The notes beneath the pieces were generated by a model that did no database searches, was not told where the DNA came from, and worked only from the letters and a program-made list of their open reading frames with translations. DNA of 64,000 nt from Polytrichum commune (lineage: Eukaryota > Streptophyta > Polytrichopsida > Polytrichales > Polytrichaceae): contig OX485803.1 of the NCBI GenBank assembly GCA_950295325.1, positions 23,622,001-23,686,000 of the forward strand. Reading direction: 5' to 3'. Shown here one piece after another: positions 55,301-64,000 of the stretch (within the stretch, counting starts at the first letter, position 1; the number at the start of each line of letters is the position of its first letter). Both the position numbers and the translations under genes were made by a program.

Positions 55301-58300
55301 TTTGAAGCTGGCCACCACCACCAAGTTTCAATATTTTCAAGTTTGGCAATTGTCCGAATGATTCCGGTAACCTTGATAAGGAGGAACAACCACTTGCATT
55401 GAACTCTACAAGACTTTGTAGTCTCCCAAAATCCTCCGGAAGTTCTTGCACTCCTGAGTACCGTATATCTAGAACTCTCAACTTCGTGAGCCCACCAATA
55501 GATGTAGGTAGGCTTCCAAGGTGGCGACAAAAAGCGAGGTCCAATCTTTCCAAGTTTGGCAACTGACCAAATGATTCCGGTAACCTTGATAAGGAGGAAC
55601 AATGACTTGCATTGAAGTCTTCAAGATTTTGTAGTCTCCCAAAATCCTCCGGAAGTTCTTGCACTCCTGAGTAGGAAATGCGTAGAACTTCCAAATTCGT
55701 GAACCCACCAATAGATGTAGGTAGGCTTTGAAGCTGGCCACCACCACCAAGTTTCAATATTTTCAAGTTTGGCAATTGTCCGAATGATTCCGGTAACCTT
55801 GATAAGGAGGAACAACCACTTGCATTGAACTCTACAAGACTTTGTAGTCTCCCAAAATCCTCCGGAAGTTCTTGCACTCCTGAGTAGGAAATGTGTAGAA
55901 CTTCCAAATTCGTGAACCCACCAATAGATGTAGGTAGGCTTTGAAGCTGGCCACCACCACCAAGTTTCAATATTTTCAAGTTTGGCAATTGTCCGAATGA
56001 TTCCGGTAACCTTGATAAGGAGGAACAACCACTTGCATTGAACTCTACAAGACTTTGTAGTCTCCCAAAATCCTCCGGAAGTTCTTGCACTCCTGAGTAC
56101 CGTATATCTAGAACTCTCAACTTCGTGAGCCCACCAATAGATGTAGGTAGGCTTCCAAGGTGGCGACAAAAAGCGAGGTCCAATCTTTCCAAGTTTGGCA
56201 ACTGTCCGAATGATTCCGGTAACCTTGATAAGGAGGAACAACAGCTTGCATTGAAGTCTTCAAGATTTTGTAATCTCCCAAAATCATTTGGGAGTCCTGT
56301 CACTTTGGAATCCGATATGTTTAAAACTCTCAAGTTTGTAAGCCCACCTATGGATTTAGGTAGCTCTTGAAGATTGCAACATCCCTCAAGGTTTAACATA
56401 TGCAACCTTGGAAACGGTATCTATAAATAACAACCACAATCTTGTGAGATTTTATATTTTATGTATAATGAAAAATGGCAAAAAAACCAAATTAACCATG
56501 AAGAGAATAAACATGCAAATAGTTTATATCAACAATTGCTCTATCATTGTAGAGAATAAGAATGGGCAACCCAAGTATGACTAATACCAACTTCAATCTA
56601 CTCATTCCAATCTAGGAACACAAATTTAAGATGCAATACCTCCTATTTCCGTTGTAACTACTTTTATTCATAAAACTCTTATAGCAATTTTTTCATAGAA
56701 ACCCTCGTAACTATGACTTCATTAAGTCATATTTTTAATACATGAAACTTACACTCATCTTTATTGTAGAAGGTTCACAATCAATGCATCAAGTTCAATG
56801 AGAGTTTTACCTGTATTTCAAAGTCTTTGGGCCAAATACAACAAAGGTGCTTATTGTATGCAAGATCCAACACTACTAAGTTGGGTAATTGCAAATCCTT
56901 AGGCAACTCAATGAGATTCAAATGCCTCCATTGCAACCATCTCAATTCCCTTGACCATTTTGAAAAATCACCTTTCACGTCACAATCTTCCAATATGAGA
57001 ATTCGAAGTTCATTCAAACTTGCAAAATGTTCAGCTTGCCAAATTGCTTCATTTCCGTTTCCTCTATTTTGAATTCCACTTGTTGTCAGTCCTCGCACTT
57101 TTTCAGTACCCTGCGAGGCGAACCTAACATATATAAACAAACTCCTTTGTTGCAAAGTACTTAATACTCATAATACCTTGGAAACAAGTACTACTTATCA
57201 TTTGTGCACCAAATTGTTTTGTAAACTTCACCTAAAACATCTACCTGATTTCTTCTCTTCGCTAGGATATATTATATTCTTAACATAACTATCCTTTTAA
57301 CAAATAAGTTGCCTTGATTCTCGTACACAATTGATACATGTGTTGTGAATCAACATAAGGGATTTCAAAGGAATTTGACGACATGGACAAATACATGTGG
57401 TAAAAATATGTCAAGGCCGTTATGATTGTTACCTTATTTTGTTCAAGAACTTTGGTGACTGCCGAAGGATTACACAAGTGGCTTTGCTCCCCTTCATTCC
57501 GTGGTGATTTCTTCATGACCACATCACGTCCCATGTCTCGCAAAAGATCGTGCATAGTAAGGAGACCATTCTCATCCACCTTAAGTAGACACCTATCAAT
57601 AAGTGTGCAGAGTGTTGTAGTTGCTGCAGAACTAAACAAATCATCTGAGTTCCAAAAATCCAATGCCATTTCCTTTGGCGCACCAACAAGAAAGAAGGCA
57701 ATATCCAAAAACATTTCTTGTTCAACTTCACAAAGACTATTGTAGCTCAATTTGAGACAATCCAAGACATATCCATTCTTGTGGAGTGTCGTGATTGCCT
57801 CATTCCATAATCTTTCATCCCCTTTTTTGTCAAACAAAAACCCTCCAATAACTTCCAATGCTAAAGGTAAGCCACCACATGCCTTTGCTATATGGCTTGA
57901 CAATTCACGAAGTGTAGGACTTGGAATATCGTCGTGAAAGGCACTCTTCATAAAAAGTTGTAGAGAATCTGATGGGCTCAACACTTGCACCTCGTACAAC
58001 AACTTCTCTCCAGCATCCCTCATAATGTTGTTCAATAGGTTTTGATCGCGAGATGTGATCAACACTCGACTTCCTCCAGCAAGATTATTCATATATGGTA
58101 TAAGCTCATCAAATTGACTACGTTTTACAATGTCATCCACAACTACAAATATTCTTTTGTTCTTGATTTGTTCAAAACAACGCTCAAAACCACCAATCTT
58201 TTTTATATCCTCTTGTAGCAAGTCCCGCACCATTTTTTCTTTAAGATTCGCCATGTTTGCATCCTTCACGTCCTTCAAAAAACTTCGACAAGTAAAATTG

Positions 58301-59284
58301 TGTTGCTCATTGTATAGGTGTGTGGCAAGAGTCGTTTTGCCAATCCCGCCTGTGCCACTTAAGCCCACAACACCCACTTTGTTGCCCATTTGGTTCAACA
58401 TGTTCAAAACCACCTCCGATGATTGCTCTAAACCCACTGGGTACCGCGCATGATGTAGTTGAGCTGGGCCAAAAGCTTCCAAAACTCTAGCCACAATATC
58501 TTCCATGAATGCATATTCATCTCTGTGACCCCAAATATCCGTTGGAAATCAGAGGGATACAACACATTGTATAATTCTATGAACAAATCACTAAGCAACA
58601 AAAAAATGATGGAATGTTAACACTTGTGAACATCTAATCAGATTCTACACTAAACAATTATAGAGGTCCATACGGTGCTTACTTGTACTCGGAATGTCGA
58701 AAACCTGTAAGACGAGAAGCTTTCGATAGGGCACTCTTCCACCTCCCAACATCCTCGTCTCGATTCTTTCCCAGGTGTTTTTCAAAAGCCTTAGCAAAAG
58801 GTCCACTTTCGATCCAATGAAGATGTTGAGGCTCAACACCTTGAAAAAAAACAGGGATAACCTTCTCGGGGCTTTTCATCATATCGACCAGCTCGTTCAG
58901 ACAATATTTTGATTCAGCATAACCCTCAGAAAAAATCGCAAGATGCACACGAACCCCACGGAGAGCCTCATTGATGGAGTTCCAGGCATGGTTCCCCTTA
59001 ATAAGAGATTTAGCATCCAAAAATGGTTTACAACCACGAACACGAAGTAAATTATACAAGTGAGAAACAAAAGAACGTTTTACATCCGGTCCACGGTGGT
59101 TCAAAAAAACATCATAATGGCCCAACGCCTCTGGGCTCACATCTTGTGAATCAAGCTCCATCCCTTTGTTGACATCCTCCGTTTTTGTTTTTTTTTCCTT
59201 TTCGAATGAAGCACTTTGTTTTTGTTTTTTTTTGGTGTCTTCATTTATTTCACTTTCTAATGAAATGCTCCCTCTTTTTCCCAT
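52320..59284 (-). CDS. TIR-NBS-LRR immune receptor, four exons, about 2030 residues
   Basis: The exons are 59284-58683, 58522-57433, 57110-56811 and 56420-52320, with GT..AG borders and matching phases. The TIR domain (residues ~57-200) has YDVFLNHRGPDVK and SEGYAESKYCLNEL, whose Glu is the expected NADase residue. A basic, NLS-like start (KKKQK, KKTK) precedes it. The NB-ARC has P-loop GTGGIGKTT (~256-264), kinase-2 VVVDDI, RNBS-B GSRVLITSRD, GLPL CGGLPLAL and MHD (~524-526), so nucleotide binding looks intact. The LRR region is exceptionally long: 18 full 71-residue units plus a partial one, three LRRs each. Such receptors sense pathogen effectors in the cytoplasm or nucleus. The start ATG follows a candidate 5'UTR acceptor (TTGGTGCAG). 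The end is a truncation, because TAA replaces the expected CAA. Whether the shortened protein works is unknown. Confidence 0.9.
52323..56203 (-). repeat. 213-bp LRR-encoding tandem array, 18 full units and a truncated 19th
   Basis: Each unit encodes 71 residues from LPESFGQLPNL to NASGCSSLSR. The TACATCTATTGGTGGGCTC core recurs every 213 bp on the minus strand. Units nearest the NB-ARC are almost identical, with a class marked LKLGGGGQLQ and a class marked LDLAFCRHLG; distal units are more diverged. Long alternative reading frames across the array (up to about 520 codons) arise only from this periodicity. Confidence 0.95.
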
Positions 59285-60420
59285 TTGGATTTGCCTGCAC
59301 CAATAATATCAAAAATGTATCCATGAACCATACAAAGATCACTATTTTCACTTTATTTAGATTCTCATGATGGATCCAAATCTTATGTGCAAGACACTCA
59401 TTACCATATGCAAACCAACACCAAAGGAATTGTTGCTAGAGAAGTAGCTCCTACAACCCTCTTACAAAATCCTCTTCTTACAAACCCAAACACATCATTG
59501 TCATAAAGTGAATGATGTCATTGACTTGACCATGAACCCACATTTATGGGGCATACACCTAGTAAACCCCAACAAGTGCCTCAAAATCTTATTATTGAGT
59601 CTCCATTGCATTCCAATAAGGTAGGTTTATCGACGTCGTATTTTACAAGAATTGGTCTTCCTCGTATTTATGTCCTCAATAGCTAGATGATAGTAGTTTT
59701 ATAGGAAACCAAATAAATTTGTCACATTGACACCTATTAGAATCTACAACCACCCATAAAATCATTCCTAGCCCACTTTCAATACTCAGATTATGACCAA
59801 AAATTTGGAACTTGTAATTTGAAACCACTAGGCAACACAAGCTAATTAACTATTAAGAACAAGGGTGAAATCATGGTTCAAGAAGATAATCCAGGGTTAG
59901 AAGGTACTTGGATGCACTCACTTGATAGGCTATGTAGTCTCCTTCCAAGTGTCCAATTGGAAATTAGAATCACTTAATGTTGTAATTTTACAAGACATGA
60001 GGATGAGGATGCCCCAAAACATCAATTACATCTTCCCTGCAATCGATCACCAGAAATGACGATTGTAATGACATGCCACACAATAGATTGAAACAACACC
60101 GTTGATCAAACGTCAATCCAAAAGATCCGCAAATTGGAGAATCCAAAGGAAACTTGTAATTGGCTTAAAACGAACAGTTGGCAAATTCTCTAAGAACCTG
60201 ACACTTGTAAGGATGAAATTATGTTGGAAGTCCCACATTTCACATGGACAAGGGACAAAAAAACTTCCAAGAGGGTTATTAGACTAGGGTAGTTCAATGC
60301 TCCATCTGAATTGTTCCACACCAATTTTGTCAAGAGTTTACCAATGAACCACATAGACAACAAGACTTCAACTCCATGTACATTCTCATGGTAGATTGAT
60401 AGATTTCGTACATGCATGAA
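59285..60420. other. TNL upstream region, diverged duplicate A
   Basis: The sequence is non-coding. It holds the TNL 5' flank and a probable 5'UTR intron end (acceptor TTGGTGCAG just before the start codon). From about 59400 it resembles 60425-61250 in the same order, including GGAATTGTTGCTAGA and GAGTCTCCATTGCATTCC. Confidence 0.5.
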
Positions 60421-60424
60421 CCTA

Positions 60425-61760
60425 CTTAACATATGAAAAAATCAACACCAATCCACAAGAATTGTTGCTAGACAAAGAGGTGTAACATCCCTCATGTAGG
60501 CACCCGTCCTGAAAACCCCAACACATTTATTGCCGCAAAGTGAATGTCTTTGAGTTCACCATGAACAAACATCATACTCCACAATCAAGAGGAGGTGTTT
60601 TGATCACCTACGGGACCCTAAATTCCAACAAGGCCTCAACATCTGAAAATTGAGTCTCTATTGCATTTCGATAAGGTAGGTGAATCAAAGAGTTCAAGAG
60701 GATATTTTACACAAATTACTCTTACTACTATGAAAAAAAATTCTTAATAGCTCAAAATATAATAATTTACAATATTACCTTAAAGGTACGACAAACATAC
60801 TCAAAAGAAACACTCACTTGACCCTCATTAAAGAAATACAAGGCAATTGGATGCACCCACTTGGTTGGCTATATATTCTCCTTCAAGTGTGAAATTCGAG
60901 TGATAAAGAGTCACTATACATCATATACACATATCGTAACCCCAACATTACTAAGGCTCTCCGAATTACTACACCCTTGCAACCAAATCCAAAATGTGGA
61001 CAATATGTGGATTGTGTTTCCTTTATGATTTTGCAATACACATGAAGACCATGATGCACCCTGAAATTCAAACTTTCTATCAAAACATGAATTACATCTT
61101 TTCTACAAACAATGACCAAGAAAGATGGCAGCAATGAGAAGCTATGCACAATAGACTGGAATGAGACAGTTGACCAAACATCAAAACAGGGGAACCCAAA
61201 TTAAGGAATTCATCTCATAATCAACGCCAAATAAAACACAACAAAGATTGGAATGACACCATTGTCTGATAGTGGCATCACAAACCCCACCACACGATTT
61301 TCAACCTCCACTCACTTTAAGGGAGCCAAAAGCAAGAGTAGAATCTGATAGACCCCTCATCCCTTACACGTTAATATTTTGCTTCAACATATCACAAGGT
61401 GGTCTCTCCCTTTACTCAGGACTGCAAAATTTTCAAACCTACACACCTGCATCCTCTCTTGAGCCAACGAGACTCTTTGAATTAGACGAATATTGACTAC
61501 CGACAGAAACCACATGCAATCAAGCACTCCCTACACATACTTCAGCACTTTGTAGATTGTTCCAGATCCTTCGATAGTAGGTCTCTCCCAGATACTCCAA
61601 AAAAACCACCACACTACAAGTATGCTTCACGATATGTAGACAACTAATAAAGAAGTCACCATGGATGATCTTCTTACATCAGAAGGACTTTTGTCCACAA
61701 TTATGTACGGGTCACAAACCTACCAAATGTCCAACAATTCACATGGACAGAGGTAAAACA
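60425..61760. repeat. Diverged duplicate B of the TNL upstream region
   Basis: AGAATTGTTGCTAGACAAAG, GAGTCTCTATTGCATTTCG and CAATTGGATGCACCCACTTG correspond to motifs at about 59430, 59613 and 59908. The CACATGGACARRG motif occurs at 60241 and 61741, so further partial copies may exist. No coding frame was found. Confidence 0.5.
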
Positions 61761-63560
61761 AAAGCACCAAAAGGACTACTGAACAAGGGCAGTGTTGGCC
61801 CAGGGTGCCAGCAAGTGGGATATACTCCAAGGGTCCTCACATAATAAAACCATTTCAGAGCTGATAATAGTTCTATAATAATGTAATATAGAGTTGTTAT
61901 AAAAGACTTCAAAACATGAGCTGGACCATAAGGTATGTGGGTGTTCTTTGGTTCGTTTTTCATGTTCTCCAACTTTCACTCATTGGATTTACACAACCAA
62001 ACCCGTGCTACAATAGCAAACCTACGATGAAACATCTACAATAACCAGATTGTAAACCGGACTGAAAGTGAACAATTTATCCTTTTTATATTGAATTCCA
62101 ATGACAAGATTTTCTTGAATATTAGAGTTCCATCCCGTTTGGTCCGATAGCTATCAAACCTCTTCTACACCATATTCATCGAGGACTCTTGAATGGCGAC
62201 AGGCGTCATTACAACCTTGAGGTTTGGGAATTCCCCAACGTGACAAAACTAAACGGAACAAAGACCTTTCCTGATATTAATTTGCAACATTTGCAACTAA
62301 CACCGGTATTAAAAAGAGTGCTTTGAACCATTTGGGTGGACATGACAAAAGGCGGTGAAGTGGTGTGGCTTTTAGAAGCCATTGAAGAAGACAAAAAATA
62401 CTTAGAATGTAGTCTGGACTTCATACTGAAGCTAGCTGGGTATTGCAACAATCAGAGTGATCTGGGCCAAGGTAGTCTTACAATGTTTCGGCTCACAACA
62501 TCTAGGGGTGCATCAAAGAAAGCAGTGCCATTCAATTCATACCCACTCCATTAGTAGAGAATAACTTTGGGGCCAATTGCAACTACGGTAGATGGGTATT
62601 AAGTAGCCAGTGTTCTTAATCTGACCTCTAGATTTGATTGGTATGTGGTTCAGTGAGGATCAAAAAGCAAACATCATAACGATGCATGTTTAAAAGAGAT
62701 TGGACTCAGTCTTCAAATATTAATAACTACTCTACACTCAATACTGAACACAACTGGGAGGACCTATATCAACTAACAGTGAACCTAGAAACTAAGGTCT
62801 CAGGGGTCCAAAGTACAACCTCCCTACACTATTTCTGCAAGTACTAACTGAGTCTACAAGTCATTCTTTTATATCTACAGGTTCAAAACTCTATTTAGTG
62901 CATTATCTTATGTCAAGGAGCTAAAATACATTCATATCTGACATTGACAATCGATACTCTAGGCCACAAGCTCTTGTCACATAGTTTATTATCTGTTCGA
63001 CAATAAACTTTTGAAATTCAACAAATTTTCCACCATGCTTTGGATGTGACTCAAAATAAACTTTCAAGTAAACCCTGAAACATGTGCATTTATACGCATA
63101 ACCAAGGCATCAGATCACAACAAAATTCTAGTCTACATCTCTTTTAGGATCATCACGTATTGTTGATCTATCCCTGCACTATTTTTGCCTAGAGGCGGGG
63201 CGGCTCCAAGAATTAAATCCCTGACCCAGAGAACCAAAGGCCGGGCATTGCAAAATCAGGCCCATGCCTCAACTTGACTCAACTGCACATGTTGTGACTA
63301 TGTGCAAAAATCACTATCAACACAATGTGTAACCCCCAAAAAAGACCTTAACACTTGCATCTCCCGCTAGCACCGCTCACAACCCCAAACACAACCCCAA
63401 ATAAAAAATAAAACTCTATACTTCACTATGACCCGCAAAGCCAAACACATCAAACTTTCCTTCTCTAATCTCACCCATTGTTGAAAACCATAACAGTCCT
63501 AGTACTAGTCACCTTACAGGACATTCCAGTTCCTGCCGTTTGACATCAACTAACATTAAA
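61761..63560. other. Intergenic, nothing supported
   Basis: AT-rich sequence without credible exons, terminal repeats or tandem arrays on either strand. Confidence 0.5.
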
Positions 63561-63584
63561 ATATAAATATATAGATATATATAT

Positions 63585-64000
63585 AGCTCACAAGTGACCC
63601 ATTCTTCACCCTCCTCCTCACTGAAAGCAGAACCAAACTCGAGAAGAAATAAGTTCTTAAGTCACTTCCCCCAAAATTCAACATCTACAGCTTGCCATGA
63701 CCCAAAACTCTATACCTCTCACCATGACCACTCTCCAACCTTTTCCTTTTCATCACTACAATCTGCATAAAATTCTACACCAAATCCCTTCTGCTCTTCT
63801 GCCCTCCTACCTAAGCCTCCTCATCGTGATTCTGATGACGCCACACACACTTCAAAAAAAACACCCTAAACCCTAAAATTTCATTTCACAAATTGAAAAA
63901 TCTCTCCACCTCACCATCACAACTCTCCCACCCTCTTCTCCACCTCACTGCAATCTGAACCCAAATTCTCAAGGAGAACACAATCAATCACAACTGCAAA
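63585..64000. repeat. Degenerate C/A-rich tandem repeat, about 150-bp unit, with a telo-box
   Basis: Motifs of the type CTCACCATCACAACTCTCCC, CACTGCAATCTGAACCCAAA and related forms recur about three times to the window edge. ACCCTAAACCCTAAAA at 63863-63878 holds two plant telomere-type CCCTAAA units, which often act as telo-box promoter elements. It could mark the promoter of a gene starting beyond the right edge. Confidence 0.45.

Noticed and set aside
54034..55602. A 522-codon minus-strand frame (with 53608-53898 and 55621-56241) rich in Trp, Tyr and Lys
   Set aside because: It overlaps the LRR array in another frame and repeats with the same 213-bp period; it is open only because the units lack stops in that frame.
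1..64000. CRISPR arrays, bacterial operons or viral genes
   Set aside because: The regular arrays here are minisatellites or LRR codons without spacers; introns and transposon types show a plant nuclear genome, and no virus-like gene was seen.

Overview
This is a plant nuclear window: AT-rich, sparse in genes and crowded with decayed DNA transposons, MITEs and solo LTRs. Clear GT..AG introns, hAT, Harbinger and CACTA transposon signatures, a TIR-NBS-LRR (TNL) immune-receptor gene and plant telomere-type motifs all fit a land plant. The TIR motif NHRGPDVK is, from general knowledge, common outside flowering plants (conifers, mosses, ferns). I lean to a non-flowering land plant with a large genome, but the species is not resolved.

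Layout. 1-9.8 kb: repeats and MITEs, no gene. 9.8-14.6 kb: a GC-rich 5' region with minisatellites, then a five-exon hAT transposase-type gene whose exons join in phase but which carries an in-frame stop. 16.0-21.3 kb: a fossil PIF/Harbinger element with a broken transposase, a probable remnant of the second Harbinger protein on the other strand, and a nested hAT MITE. 21.7-34.9 kb: MITEs, two CACTA elements with exact 3-bp target duplications, a hAT MITE with an exact 8-bp duplication, and a solo LTR. 35.5-37.9 kb: a small three-exon gene of unknown function; its first intron holds a solo LTR and a 5S rRNA-like element. 38-47.6 kb: MITEs, one orphan acidic exon, a protein-kinase C-terminal fragment, a truncated LTR and a PBS-like site. 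47.7-49.2 kb: another solo LTR. 50.2-59.3 kb, minus strand: the TNL gene. 59.3-64 kb: old diverged duplications upstream of the TNL.

The TNL is the main gene. Four exons (TIR; NB-ARC; linker/first LRRs; LRR array) join in frame to about 2030 residues. The last exon is a tandem array of a 213-bp (71-residue, three-LRR) unit: 18 full copies and a truncated 19th. The array ends at a TAA replacing an expected CAA. LRR sequence continues beyond it with more stops, is split by a 1.38-kb solo LTR, and resumes for about 0.5 kb with a frameshift, so the ancestral gene was longer.

Four complete solo LTRs of one family lie in the window without any internal region, three of them carrying unrelated-looking minisatellites. 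The two most unusual items are the homogenised LRR array with its higher-order pattern and the 5S rRNA-like element sitting in a protein-coding intron behind a polypyrimidine tract.
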